A DNA stretch of 64,000 nt from Natrinema marinum (GTDB lineage: Archaea; Halobacteriota; Halobacteria; Halobacteriales; Natrialbaceae), in NCBI RefSeq assembly GCF_024296685.1, contig NZ_CP100763.1:2170001-2234000 (forward strand), in the 5' to 3' direction. Shown one piece after another: positions 42,105 to 50,801 of this stretch. The notes below the pieces were generated by a model, which was not told the origin of the DNA, did no database searches, and saw only the letters and a program-made list of their open reading frames with translations. Position numbers and translations under genes: made by a program. Positions within the stretch are counted from its first letter, which is position 1; each line of letters begins with the position of its first letter.

Positions 42105-42276
42105 GTAAGACACGGAACGTCACCCCCGCCGGAAGTTTTATTATCCAAGACAAACATCACCTTAGTCGCGTAAGACGGATTGTCTTACACCCGTCGTCAA
42201 GACGGGAAATCGCCCGATGACGGGTGGTTCGAACGTAAGACACGCCGCGTCTGACAGGGGCGCGCCACCGTCTTAC
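42105..42276. promoter_or_regulatory. Cluster of five GTAAGAC/GTCTTAC sites and TATA box ahead of cdrS-ftsZ2
   Basis: GTAAGAC occurs at 42105-42111, 42170-42176 and 42235-42241, and its reverse complement GTCTTAC at 42182-42188 and 42270-42276. The pair at 42170-42188 forms a perfect 7-5-7 palindrome. TTTTATTA at 42136-42143 is the best TATA candidate and would place transcription start near 42167, right at the palindrome. The layout fits a ribbon-helix-helix operator array, and CdrL or CdrS are the natural candidates. Binding is inference. Confidence 0.75.
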
Positions 42277-42295
42277 CCCAACGGGGAATACAATC

Positions 42296-42475
42296 ATGGA
42301 GCGTGTGACACTGCGAATCCCGAAACAGCAGATCGAAGAGGTCGAACAACTAGTCGACTCGGGCGAGTTCCCGAACCGGAGCGAGGCGATCCGGTCGGCC
42401 GTCCGTGAGATGATCAACGAACAACAGGACGCACCCAGCGAGCAGTCCGGCAAACGCAACTGGGCGAAGGTGTAA
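42296..42475 (+). CDS. cdrS: CdrS, short ribbon-helix-helix cell-division regulator
   Basis: The ATG at 42296 begins a 59-residue protein. [20 protein letters not shown] and [16 protein letters not shown] form a classic ribbon-helix-helix (strand, helix, helix), and the tail ends GKRNWAKV. In Halobacterium and Haloferax, CdrS is the short RHH protein that is co-transcribed with ftsZ2 and controls division genes. Here it ends two bases before the ftsZ2 ATG, so the two must be co-translated. The five GTAAGAC-type sites lie directly upstream. Confidence 0.93.
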   Translation: MERVTLRIPKQQIEEVEQLVDSGEFPNRSEAIRSAVREMINEQQDAPSEQSGKRNWAKV

Positions 42476-42477
42476 CG

Positions 42478-43662
42478 ATGCAGGATATCGTACAGGACGC
42501 CTTAGAGAACGCGGAGGAAGAAGCCCGAGACATGGACGTCTCGATGGACGACGACGAGTTCGGGGACCCCCGAATCGTCATCGTCGGCTGTGGCGGTGCC
42601 GGCAACAACACGATCAACCGCCTGTACAACATTGGCGTCGACGGGGCGGACACCGTGGCGATCAACACGGACAAACAACATCTGAAGATGATCGAGGCCG
42701 ACACCAAGATCCTCGTGGGCAAGTCGCTCACGAACGGGCTCGGTGCCGGCGGCGACCCGTCGATGGGCGAGCGAGCGACCGAGATGGCCCAGAGCACGAT
42801 CAAGGAGGTCCTCGGCGACGCAGACCTCGTGTTCGTGACCGCGGGCATGGGCGGTGGCACCGGCACGGGTGCCGCCCCCGTCGTCTCGGAAATCGCCAAG
42901 GATCAGGGCGCGATCGTCGTCGGGATGGTCTCCACGCCCTTTAACGTCGAACGCGCCCGCACGGTGAAAGCCGAGGAAGGCCTCGAGAAGCTGCGCGAGC
43001 AGGCCGACTCGATCATCGTGTTGGACAACAACCGGCTGCTCGATTACGTCCCGAATCTGCCGATCGGGAAGGCGTTCTCGGTGATGGACCAGATCATCGC
43101 CGAGACCGTCAAGGGGATCTCGGAGACGATCACCCAGCCGTCGCTGATCAACCTGGACTACGCGGACATGTCCACGATCATGAACCAGGGCGGCGTCGCC
43201 GTCATGCTGGTCGGCGAGACCCAGGACAAGAACAAGACCGACGAGGTCGTCAAAGACGCGATGAACCACCCGCTGCTCGACGTCGACTACCGCGGCGCGT
43301 CGGGCGGACTCGTCCACATCACCGGCGGCCCCGACCTCACGCTCAAAGAGGCCGAGGGCATCGCCGACAACATCACCGAGCGCCTCGAGGCCAGCGCGAA
43401 CGTCATCTGGGGCGCTCGAATTCAGGAGAACTACAAGGGCAAGGTCCGCGTCATGGCGATCATGACCGGCGTCCAGAGCGCGCAGGTGCTCGGCCCGACC
43501 ACCCAGAAGCAGGCCGACAAATCCCGTCGGAGCATCGAAGGCGTCAACGACGCCGACTTCGACGCGAGTAACAACGTCGACGGCGGCTCCGGCTTCGGCG
43601 CACAGAGCGACGGCGGCCGCAACGAACTCGAGCGAGAGAACGGCGTCGACGTGATCCGGTAA
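42478..43662 (+). CDS. ftsZ2: Cell division tubulin FtsZ2
   Basis: This 394-residue tubulin-family GTPase has the signature GGGTGTG at residues 125-131, an N-terminal GCGGAGNNT nucleotide loop, and the T7 loop LDYADM, where acidic residues drive GTP hydrolysis in the neighbouring subunit. The acidic N-terminal 30 residues and a disordered C-terminal tail (about 345-394) are typical of the archaeal FtsZ2 branch. FtsZ2 works after FtsZ1 in haloarchaeal ring constriction. It is preceded by cdrS with a 2-nt gap. Downstream lies convergent ncsA, beyond 263 nt of spacer. Confidence 0.96.
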   Translation: MQDIVQDALENAEEEARDMDVSMDDDEFGDPRIVIVGCGGAGNNTINRLYNIGVDGADTVAINTDKQHLKMIEADTKILVGKSLTNGLGAGGDPSMGERATEMAQSTIKEVLGDADLVFVTAGMGGGTGTGAAPVVSEIAKDQGAIVVGMVSTPFNVERARTVKAEEGLEKLREQADSIIVLDNNRLLDYVPNLPIGKAFSVMDQIIAETVKGISETITQPSLINLDYADMSTIMNQGGVAVMLVGETQDKNKTDEVVKDAMNHPLLDVDYRGASGGLVHITGGPDLTLKEAEGIADNITERLEASANVIWGARIQENYKGKVRVMAIMTGVQSAQVLGPTTQKQADKSRRSIEGVNDADFDASNNVDGGSGFGAQSDGGRNELERENGVDVIR

Positions 43663-43925
43663 GACGGCACGCGACCCACGACACACACCACTTTTCGCCG
43701 CGGCCGGATCGGTTTCGTCCGCGGTGTGCGGTCTCGATACGGATAGTCGCGACGCTCGCGAGGAGGGGGCCGCGAATCGTAGCACTCGAGACGAAGTCGT
43801 CTCTAAGAGGGACGAGACGCGTGTTTACGGCCGTATACGCGATTAAAAGCCGCGCTTCCGAGGCAACGCCGACGCCTCGAACGAACGGCTCGACGGATCG
43901 ATATCGACGGCGAGAAGACGGGAGG

Positions 43926-44885
43926 TCAGACCAGCGACTCGAGCAGCGAACACTTCCGGCAGACCTCGCGGGTGGTCGTCGAGCCACACTCGACGCACTC
44001 CCGGAGGTCGGCACCGTCGTCGCCGGCGTAGCGCTGGGCGGCGATCTCGGCCAGTTCCTCGTACCCCGAGAGAATGGAGTGGCGCGTACCGGGATGGTTC
44101 TCCTCGAGGTCGTAGAGCAACTGCTGAATTTCGCCTCGATAGGCCTCGCTGGCGTGGGGACACTCGGTGATGTGGGCCGGGAGGTCCTCGACGTGGGCGT
44201 AGAGTGCGACCTCCTTTTCCGGCACGTCCCGCAGGGGCTTCGCGCGGGGGACGAACTCGTCTTGCTCCTCGCGATCGGAGAGCGGCCCCAGGCTGGCGTC
44301 GAAGTGTTTGGCGATCTGTTCGACGTCGCCCTCTAAGAAGTTCATCAGCGCGGTCTGGGCCTCGTCGTCCAGATTGTGGCCGGTCAGGAGGAGATCGGCC
44401 TCGAGTTCCTCCGCGTACTTCGAGAGGAGATCGCGTCGGAAGACGCCGCAGTACGCGCAGGCGGCCATGTTCTCGGGGTCGTCCTCGACGACCTCGTCCA
44501 TGCGGACGCCGAACTCCTCCTCGTAGCTGACGAGTTCGTGGCGGATGCCCAACTCGTCACTGAGTTCGACGCAGGCCTCGACCGACTTGTCGCGGTAGCC
44601 CTCGATCCCTTCGTGGATCGTCAGCCCGACGAGTTCGATGCGGGGGTCCTCGGCGAACGTCTCGTGGAGGATTTGCGTGAGGACGACGCTATCCTTTCCT
44701 CCCGAGAGGCCGATCACCCAGGTCTGGGGATTCTCCGGCGTCGCGTCGTGGGGGACGAGGTCGTCCCGCCGGATTCGTCTCCGGACCCGCTTTTCGACCG
44801 ACTCGCGGAAGTGGGCCGCACAGAGGTGGGACCCGGAGTAGGCGGCGTGCATGATCGCCTCCTCGTCGCACCGGTTGCAGTCCAT
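43926..44885 (-). CDS. ncsA: tRNA 2-thiolation protein NcsA (TtuA/Ctu1 family)
   Basis: This 319-residue enzyme starts at ATG 44885. The N-terminal zinc finger has CNRC plus LCAAH, and the PP-loop is SGGKDS (residues 61-66). CAYCG (Cys143, Cys146), with a later Cys in TECPHA, matches the 4Fe-4S ligands of TtuA-type sulfurtransferases. A C-terminal zinc finger has CVECG and CRKC. It uses sulfur carried by a ubiquitin-like SAMP protein to thiolate wobble uridine of tRNAs. Its position beside ftsZ2 matches the Haloferax volcanii gene order. Confidence 0.94.
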   Translation of the reverse strand: MDCNRCDEEAIMHAAYSGSHLCAAHFRESVEKRVRRRIRRDDLVPHDATPENPQTWVIGLSGGKDSVVLTQILHETFAEDPRIELVGLTIHEGIEGYRDKSVEACVELSDELGIRHELVSYEEEFGVRMDEVVEDDPENMAACAYCGVFRRDLLSKYAEELEADLLLTGHNLDDEAQTALMNFLEGDVEQIAKHFDASLGPLSDREEQDEFVPRAKPLRDVPEKEVALYAHVEDLPAHITECPHASEAYRGEIQQLLYDLEENHPGTRHSILSGYEELAEIAAQRYAGDDGADLRECVECGSTTTREVCRKCSLLESLV

Positions 44886-45016
44886 CGCGGTCACGTTGCC
44901 GTCGGACGCGTATGTCCGTTTCGTCTCTCCGCCTCGCCGCGGGTCGAACGGTGCCGACACGGCGGCTGACCCGTATCGATCGAAACCTATTCCGGCCGCC
45001 CGTGCGACACCGACGC

Positions 45017-45715
45017 ATGGAGATCTACGACAGGACGCCGTCGACGGGCTTCGAACGGATCGACGCGTTCGACGGCGGCTTCGGCTGGCTCGCTCATCCC
45101 GACGAGGCCGGGCTGCGAGCGAGCCACGCCGTGCGCGGCGACGCGGGCGGCGTCTGGCTCTTCGATCCGCTCGAGGCCCCCGGGATCGACGCGGAGATCG
45201 ACGCGTTCGGCGACGTGGCGGGCGTCGTCGTCTGCTCGGCCTACCACACCCGCGACGCCGACCGGTTCGCCCGGCGGTTCGACGCGCCCGTCTACGTCCC
45301 GACGTGGCTTGGCCGCGTCTCGAAGCGGCTCGAGGCGCCACTCGAGCGCTTCGACGGCGATCTCGAGCGATCGGGGTTCGCGGTCCGCGAGGTGAGCCCG
45401 CTGCCGGGCTGGTCGGAAGCGATCGCCTATCGGCGGTCGGACGGGACGCTGTACGTGCCCGACCTCCTCGGGACCGCGCCGCCGTATCTGGCGGGCGACG
45501 AGCGACTCGCGGTCTACCTGCTCCTCCGGCCGGTCGTTCCGACGAGCGCGTTCGAAGGGATCGCGCCCGAACGGATCCTCCTCGGACACGGGACCGGCGT
45601 CTTCGTCGACACCGCGAGCCACCTCGCCGAGGCGCTCGAGACGGCACGACGGCGCTTTCCGCGCGCCCTGCTCGAGGGTGGATCGCAGTTGCGCGCACTG
45701 GTCGACGCGCTCTGA
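45017..45715 (+). CDS. Metallo-beta-lactamase-fold-like protein, metal site apparently lost
   Basis: This 232-residue protein has beta-lactamase-type layout. VVCSAYHTRDADRFARRF sits where HxHxDH is normally found but has only one His followed by Asp. A LLGHGTGVFVDTASHLAEAL end resembles the usual LPGHG-x-P motif. The rest fits the alternating strand-helix fold. With most metal ligands missing, it probably is not a hydrolase of the usual kind. It is divergent from ncsA (131 nt apart). The function is unknown. Confidence 0.6.
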   Translation: MEIYDRTPSTGFERIDAFDGGFGWLAHPDEAGLRASHAVRGDAGGVWLFDPLEAPGIDAEIDAFGDVAGVVVCSAYHTRDADRFARRFDAPVYVPTWLGRVSKRLEAPLERFDGDLERSGFAVREVSPLPGWSEAIAYRRSDGTLYVPDLLGTAPPYLAGDERLAVYLLLRPVVPTSAFEGIAPERILLGHGTGVFVDTASHLAEALETARRRFPRALLEGGSQLRALVDAL

Positions 45716-45744
45716 GAGCGCTCGATGGCCGCTTTTCGAACGCG

Positions 45745-46464
45745 TCAGGCCGGCACCGTCGGCCGCTCCTCGACGGCGTCGGAGCCGTCCTCGAGAGCGG
45801 CAAGCAGGAGGTCGACGGAGCGCTCGCGGGCGGCAGAAGAGAACAGTTCGTGGCCGCCGTCGTAGAGGACGACGTGGGCGGCAGGGACCCGCTCCCCGAT
45901 CGGTTGGAGATCGACGACGGGATCGCGCAGCGAGCAGAAGACGACCGCGTCGTGGTCGATCGTCAGCAGGTCCCGCTGGGCGCGGCGGGTCTCCCGGACG
46001 AACGCCGGGGAGACCCAGGAGGGCGTCGTCGCGATCTGGTGGTCGGTCGCCAGTTCGCCCAGCGCCTCCCTGTCGAGGTCGCCGATCGGTAGACACGGGA
46101 ACGTGGTCGGCACCGCCGACACCGCCTCGAGCACCGGGTCGGGAAAACCCTCGCCGTAGCCCCACCACGGGCTCAGATAGACGTGATTGTCCGCGCCGTC
46201 TAGGGCCTGAGCGATCAGCGCGCCGGCGCTGTGACCGAGCAACTGGTAGCCGTCGAGATCGCGGACGTACTCGGCGACGGGCTCGAGCCAGTCGGCTTTG
46301 AAATCGTCGATGTTGGTGGGGAGCTCGAACGCGTGGACGCGGTAGTCGGCCTCAGTCAGCGTCCCGAGGAGCCAGCTGACGTTCTCGTGGGTCCAGCGGT
46401 TCCCCCAGCCCATGACGAAGACGAGGTCCTCGTCGCCGTCGTCGTTGAAGATCCGGTGTCGCAT
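45745..46464 (-). CDS. Alpha/beta hydrolase
   Basis: This 239-residue protein starts at ATG 46464 (MRHRIFNDDG). VFVMGWGNRW gives the oxyanion region, and the nucleophile elbow is LLGHSAG with Ser in the centre. An Asp in FCSLRDPVVD and the late His in GGHELF complete a plausible catalytic triad. It is a typical small serine hydrolase (lipase or esterase-like), and the substrate is unknown. The upstream open frame adds 24 residues of doubtful coding value. Confidence 0.82.
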   Translation of the reverse strand: MRHRIFNDDGDEDLVFVMGWGNRWTHENVSWLLGTLTEADYRVHAFELPTNIDDFKADWLEPVAEYVRDLDGYQLLGHSAGALIAQALDGADNHVYLSPWWGYGEGFPDPVLEAVSAVPTTFPCLPIGDLDREALGELATDHQIATTPSWVSPAFVRETRRAQRDLLTIDHDAVVFCSLRDPVVDLQPIGERVPAAHVVLYDGGHELFSSAARERSVDLLLAALEDGSDAVEERPTVPA

Positions 46465-46596
46465 GGGAGGGCGTTCACCGGGCGACGGTAAAAATCTGCG
46501 CTCCTGACACAACTCCTGCCGATGCGAGCCGTTCAACGGTCGCCCACGCGCCCGTCGTTTGCCAACGGCTTTCGTCGCGCTCGATCGAATCGCCGT

Positions 46597-47070
46597 ATGC
46601 TCGAGTCCCTACGCGCTCGGCTCTATCGAATCGGGTTCAATCTCTTTCCGGCCTACCGCGGGACCGGCGCTCGCGTCACCCACATCGCGTCGGACTGGTC
46701 GGAGATTCGGGTGAAACTCCCCCTGAGCTGGCGGACCCGCAACTACGTGGGGACGATCTTCGGCGGCAGCATGTACGCCGCCGTCGACCCGTTCTACATG
46801 ATGCTGCTCCTGAAGAACCTCGGGGACGGCTACGTCGTCTGGGACAAGGAAGCCGAGATCCGCTTCAAAAAGCCCGGTCGAGAGACGCTGTACGCGACGT
46901 TTACGATCACCGACGAGGAGCTCGCGGCGATCCGCGCCGAACTCGCAGCCGACGACACCGACTCCGTCGACCGCCACTACACGGTCGACCTCGTCGACGC
47001 CGAGGGAACCGTCCACGCGACCGTTCGGAAGACCGTCTACGTGACGACGGACCGATCCAAAGGGGTCTGA
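46597..47070 (+). CDS. DUF4442 hotdog-fold protein (thioesterase-like)
   Basis: This 157-residue protein matches the DUF4442 family of hotdog-fold proteins. It has a DWSEIRVKLPLSWRTRNYVGTIFGGSMYAAVDPFYMMLL block followed by a FKKPGRETLYATF strand. The family is related to acyl-CoA thioesterases (PaaI/YiiD type) but substrates are unproven. The start ATG 46597 is preferred over an upstream in-frame codon because it gives the usual MLESLRARLYRIGFNLFP start. The next gene begins 93 nt later on the same strand. Confidence 0.82.
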   Translation: MLESLRARLYRIGFNLFPAYRGTGARVTHIASDWSEIRVKLPLSWRTRNYVGTIFGGSMYAAVDPFYMMLLLKNLGDGYVVWDKEAEIRFKKPGRETLYATFTITDEELAAIRAELAADDTDSVDRHYTVDLVDAEGTVHATVRKTVYVTTDRSKGV

Positions 47071-47163
47071 GGAGCCACGTGCTGAAGACGGGCGGCGTCG
47101 AGCTTCCACACCCTCGAGACGCGACGGGAAACCGTTTTGCGACTCGAGGTCCCAGCACAGCTA

Positions 47164-47853
47164 ATGAGCGACTTCGACCGGGCAGCGGCGGTCGGCCGTC
47201 TCGAGCGCCTCGTCGACACCGTCGCGAACGATCGGCTGCCGGTCCCCGTCCGCGAGGTGTGGGCGTTCGGCGACATCGCGCTCGGTCTCGATCCGGTCGA
47301 GCGACTGGACGTCTACGTGACGAAGGACATCTTGCTGCGCGACGACAGCGAGCCGACCGACTCGAGCGCCGACGGCAACGCGACGGACCCACACGAGCGG
47401 TTCCGCGAGTCCCACGGCATCGAGGGCGTCGGCAAATCGGTCCGAGCCGACTGGGCCCGCGAGCATCCCGACGACCTCCAGGCGAACGCGAACGGCCACG
47501 CCGCCCCCGAGCAGTGTCTCGCGGCCCACCTCCTCGAGGACGACGAACCCGTCCACCTCGAGGTCTGTAACGCATCGTTCGAGGACAATGTCACGCAGCG
47601 GCTTCGCGGGGCGCAGCTTCGCGAGGACTACACCCAATTGCTCGATCCGCGCGGGGTCTGTCTCTGGGCGGAGGGGACCAGAAGTGACGGGGCGTTCCGG
47701 AAGCTCCGCGAGGGCGAACTCGCCTTGCCGACGCTGTCGGCGGCCCTCGAGATGCTCGGCTTAGACGGCGACGAGGCCGAAACTGCGGCACGGGAACTCC
47801 ACGCCTGGCGCGACCGACAGGACGGCGTGACGGTCCGCGGCGACGTGGTCTGA
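47164..47853 (+). CDS. Conserved haloarchaeal protein of unknown function
   Basis: The 229-residue soluble acidic protein was not assigned to a named family. The early segment VREVWAFGDIALGLDPVERLDVYVTKD looks like a nucleotidyltransferase-type helix-strand (G-D-x-A), but the two Asp of a catalytic site are not evident, so this is only a hint. The start ATG 47164 (MSDFDRAAAVGRL) is preferred over a GTG 27 bases upstream. A remnant of an HTH-10 regulator continues in the same frame after the stop. Confidence 0.62.
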   Translation: MSDFDRAAAVGRLERLVDTVANDRLPVPVREVWAFGDIALGLDPVERLDVYVTKDILLRDDSEPTDSSADGNATDPHERFRESHGIEGVGKSVRADWAREHPDDLQANANGHAAPEQCLAAHLLEDDEPVHLEVCNASFEDNVTQRLRGAQLREDYTQLLDPRGVCLWAEGTRSDGAFRKLREGELALPTLSAALEMLGLDGDEAETAARELHAWRDRQDGVTVRGDVV

Positions 47854-48054
47854 CGCCGTCTCACTCCGCACCTCGTTCCGTTCCTGCGTCCTGCAGCCGT
47901 CGAGACCGGTTACCTCGACATTCCGCGGTCGTGTTCGCTGGCTGAGCTCGGCGATCGATTCGACATCTCGCCGAACGCGGCCTTCGAACGGTTCCGTCGG
48001 GGAGTCAAAGCGCTCGTCGAGAACACGGTACATCCGGACGACCGAGCGTCGTAA
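47854..48054 (+). pseudogene. Remnant of a Bat-type HTH-10 regulator
   Basis: Directly after the TGA at 47851-47853, and in the same frame, about 66 codons read as an HTH-10 domain: AVETGYLDIPR, LAELGDRFDISPNAAFERFRRGVKALVE, ending at TAA 48052-48054. There is no proper start codon, and the sensory half typical of the family is missing. It is best seen as a decayed or truncated copy of a bacterio-opsin activator-type regulator. The intact relative at 21930-22595 carries the matching VENGYFEVPR block. Confidence 0.65.
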
Positions 48055-48087
48055 GTCCCGCCGACGACCGAAACGAACGCGAGGGAG

Positions 48088-48876
48088 TCAGTCGATGTCC
48101 GTGCGCGTAAACCACACCTGCGCGACGACGAGCAACGCGACGGTCATCGCGATCAGGATGCCCGCGCCGGCGAAATCGTACCTACCCTCGAGCAGGATCG
48201 CGTTCGGGTCGTAGTAGCGCATGGGTGCGATCGCGCCGAGGACTTCGGCGTCGGTCCCGGTCAGCAGCGACTCCGAGAGGAACAGCGCGAACGTGACGCC
48301 GAGGGCGACCCGCTGGGCGATCGCCGCCCGGTCGACGGCGACCGAGGCCAGCAGGCCGATCCCGGCGCAGGCGAACAGGTAGGGGATCGACAGCAGGTGG
48401 ACCGCGAGCACGTCCGCGACGGCCAGCGGTTCGTCGATCAACTCGGCGCCGACGAGGACGACGATCGGCGGCAGGAGGTTCGCGCCGACGATCGGGACGG
48501 CCATCGAACCGAATCGCTCGCCGACCAGTCGGCGACGGGAGATCGGCATCGCGAGCAGCACGTCCATCCGACCGCGATCGACGTCGTCGGCGATCACGCC
48601 CGCCGTGCTGTAGGCCAGATACAGTCCGAGCAGGATCACCCAGCCGAACGTGTAGAGTTCGAACGAGAGGAAGCCGCCGAGACTGGCCATCGTCTGAATC
48701 CCCATGATCTGCAGGATCGGCTCCGGGTAGGCGGAGATAAACTGGTCCAGATCGATCTCGGCCGCAAAGGACGGGTAGACCCAGACGACCATCGCGGCGA
48801 GCAGGGAGAGCCCGACCGAGAGGTAGACGCTGCCGCGAACCCGCCGCCGGCCGTCGTACCGGGTCAGTTCAAACAT
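48088..48876 (-). CDS. ABC-2 type transporter permease
   Basis: This 262-residue permease has about six hydrophobic helices (about 17-36, 60-85, 112-140, 150-175, 180-200, 235-258). A YSTAGVIADDVDRGRMDVLLAMPISRRRLVGERF segment is the loop typical of ABC-2 permeases. The start ATG 48876 overlaps the ATPase stop by 8 nt, so it is the second gene of a two-gene leftward operon. Such pairs export drugs, lipids or polysaccharides, and the substrate here is unknown. A GTG nine bases upstream is an alternative start. Confidence 0.85.
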   Translation of the reverse strand: MFELTRYDGRRRVRGSVYLSVGLSLLAAMVVWVYPSFAAEIDLDQFISAYPEPILQIMGIQTMASLGGFLSFELYTFGWVILLGLYLAYSTAGVIADDVDRGRMDVLLAMPISRRRLVGERFGSMAVPIVGANLLPPIVVLVGAELIDEPLAVADVLAVHLLSIPYLFACAGIGLLASVAVDRAAIAQRVALGVTFALFLSESLLTGTDAEVLGAIAPMRYYDPNAILLEGRYDFAGAGILIAMTVALLVVAQVWFTRTDID

Positions 48877-49852
48877 CGTCGTCACCTCCGACGGCGTCCG
48901 ACGCGTCGACGCCGGCGGCCACGCGATCGTCGCGTGACTCCCGGTCGTCAGCGTTCTCGCCGCCGTAAAACCGCATGAATACCTCCTCGAGCGGCGCTTC
49001 CTCGATCGAGAGGTCGATTAGCCGGTACTCCCGGAGCGCCGCGAGCAGGTCGTTGACGTCGCCGGTGAACGTGAACGCGTACTCGTGGTCCGCGCTCGGC
49101 CCGGCGTCGACCTCGGCAGCGAGATCGTGGACGCCGTCGATCTCGAGGTCGCCGATCGGGACCGGCTCCGCGGCGTGTAAGCGGACGAGTTTGCCGCTCC
49201 GGTTTAGCAGCGATTCGACCGGCTCGACCGTGACCAGCCGGCCGTCCCGGATGATGCCGACCCGGTCGCACAGCTTCCGCACCTCGCTCAAGATGTGCGA
49301 GGAGAAAAACACCGTCAGGCCGCGCTCGCGTTCGGCCCGGACGAACTCCGTGAATCGCTGCTGGAGCAGGGGGTCCAGCCCGCTGGTCGGCTCGTCTAAG
49401 ATCACCAGCTCGGGGTCGTGCATGAACGTCGTCACGAGCCCCAGTTTCTGGACGTTCCCCCGCGAGTAGTCCCGAACCTCGCGGTCGAGCGGCGGCTCGA
49501 ACAGCTCGAGCAGTTCGTCGCTGCGCTCGTCGCCCTTGATCGAGCCGTGCAGATCGATGATCTCGCGGCCGGTCGCCGTCTCGTCGAACGCCGGGCTGTC
49601 AGGGAGGTAGCCCAGTGCTCGCTTGGCCTCGAGCAGGGCACCCTCGTCGGTCACGTCGTGGCCCAGCAGCCGGGCCGTCCCGGCGGTTGGCGACAGAAAC
49701 CCCAGCAGCGTCCGGATCGTCGTCGTTTTCCCCGCACCGTTCGGGCCGAGGTAGCCGAAAATCTCGCCGCGCTCGACGTCGAACGTGACGCCGTCGTTGG
49801 CGAGTACCTCCCCGAAATCCTTCGTCAGTCCCTCGAGTTCGATCGCGGCCAT
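48869..49852 (-). CDS. ABC transporter ATP-binding protein (ABC-2 exporter)
   Basis: This 327-residue ATPase has Walker A GPNGAGKT, a modified signature YSRGNVQKLGL (as usual in this group), Walker B LVILDEP and switch FFSSHIL. A C-terminal accessory domain (about 215-300) is followed by an acidic tail. It pairs with the downstream ABC-2 permease, overlapping it by 8 nt. The start ATG 49852 opens the operon. Confidence 0.92.
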   Translation of the reverse strand: MAAIELEGLTKDFGEVLANDGVTFDVERGEIFGYLGPNGAGKTTTIRTLLGFLSPTAGTARLLGHDVTDEGALLEAKRALGYLPDSPAFDETATGREIIDLHGSIKGDERSDELLELFEPPLDREVRDYSRGNVQKLGLVTTFMHDPELVILDEPTSGLDPLLQQRFTEFVRAERERGLTVFFSSHILSEVRKLCDRVGIIRDGRLVTVEPVESLLNRSGKLVRLHAAEPVPIGDLEIDGVHDLAAEVDAGPSADHEYAFTFTGDVNDLLAALREYRLIDLSIEEAPLEEVFMRFYGGENADDRESRDDRVAAGVDASDAVGGDDDV

Positions 49853-49961
49853 ACGCTCGTTTCACGCGGAGGGCATATCTGCGTGGCGGGTAGTTCCAAT
49901 CCGTGGCGACCCGGCCGGTCGCGATCGAGTGGGACGAAAAAAGTCGGTCGCGCGGGGCCGC

Positions 49962-50693
49962 TCACAGCATGACGCCCATCATCTGTTCGGCGACGTAGTT
50001 ACCGTCGATCTTGTAGTGGGCCTGCCGAATGGCCTCGGTCTCCCAGCGGTGGTCCTCGAGGAACCGGACGGCGTCCTGGTTCGTCGCGGGGACGCTCTGA
50101 TAGACCTTCTCGTAGCCGTTCGAGTCGGCCCACTTGAGCCCGCGCTCCATCAGTTGGCTGCCGATCCCGTGGCCGCGATACTCCTCGAGGACGCCCATCG
50201 TGAGTTCGGCGGTGTGGGCGAGTTTCTCGAAGTTGGGCGAGCGGAGGTGGACCCAGCCGACGACCTCGTCGTCGACGGTGGCGACGAAGAAGATCCGGGA
50301 TTCGATGTCGTTGTGCCGAAAGACGACCTCCTCGCGGTCGAGCAAGTCGACGACGGTCTCCGCGACGAGGTAGTCGTTCTCCTCGGCGACCTCGCGCATC
50401 ACGCTGACGAGCCCCCGCAGGTCGCTCTGCTCGGCTGGCCGGATCGTGAACGTGAGTCCCTCGATCGTGTGCTCCGTCTCCGCACCGGTCTCGATCGCGA
50501 TCCGAAGGAGGCCGTCGTCGGACTCGAGATAGCCGTCGGCCTCGAGCGCGGCGATCGACTCCGTCAGTCGGCGGGACTCCATCGAGAACGCCGCCTCGAG
50601 GTCGTCGGTGGTGACGGCGCCGTTTCGTTCGACGTAGTCGTAGAGCCGTTCCTGTGCGTCGGTTTCGAACCGGGGTTTTTCGATCGCCTGCAT
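49962..50693 (-). CDS. GNAT N-acetyltransferase with N-terminal winged helix
   Basis: This 243-residue protein has an N-terminal winged-helix region (about 10-60, with NGAVTTDDLEAAFSMESRRLTESIAALEADGYL). A GNAT domain follows (about 75-235) with the acetyl-CoA loop VLEEYRGHGIGSQLMERGL and a late RFLEDHRWETEAIR. The start ATG 50693 is chosen over the in-frame ATG at 50708 because a TATA-like CATTTAGA at 50717-50724 is centred 28 nt before it. The combination suggests acetyltransferase activity tied to DNA or protein binding. The substrate is unknown. Confidence 0.85.
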   Translation of the reverse strand: MQAIEKPRFETDAQERLYDYVERNGAVTTDDLEAAFSMESRRLTESIAALEADGYLESDDGLLRIAIETGAETEHTIEGLTFTIRPAEQSDLRGLVSVMREVAEENDYLVAETVVDLLDREEVVFRHNDIESRIFFVATVDDEVVGWVHLRSPNFEKLAHTAELTMGVLEEYRGHGIGSQLMERGLKWADSNGYEKVYQSVPATNQDAVRFLEDHRWETEAIRQAHYKIDGNYVAEQMMGVML

Positions 50694-50716
50694 GGGCAGT
50701 TGGTTCACCGGCCTCG

Positions 50717-50724
50717 CATTTAGA
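50717..50724 (-). promoter_or_regulatory. TATA-like box for the HTH-GNAT gene
   Basis: The reverse strand of CATTTAGA is centred about 28 nt before ATG 50693 and only 13 nt from the alternative ATG 50708. It therefore decides the start and suggests a leaderless message. Confidence 0.55.
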
Positions 50725-50801
50725 GATTGTCAGGTGTTACCATCCAACACAGTACGCGTCGCAGACAGACTGCCGCGGTTCCCGTGGGTCGTCGTCAGAA
50801 G

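Noticed and set aside
42502-43785. A 427-codon reverse frame antisense to ftsZ2
   Set aside because: ftsZ2 on the forward strand has the full tubulin signature. The antisense frame shows only the repetitive Val/Asp composition of a GC-rich shadow.
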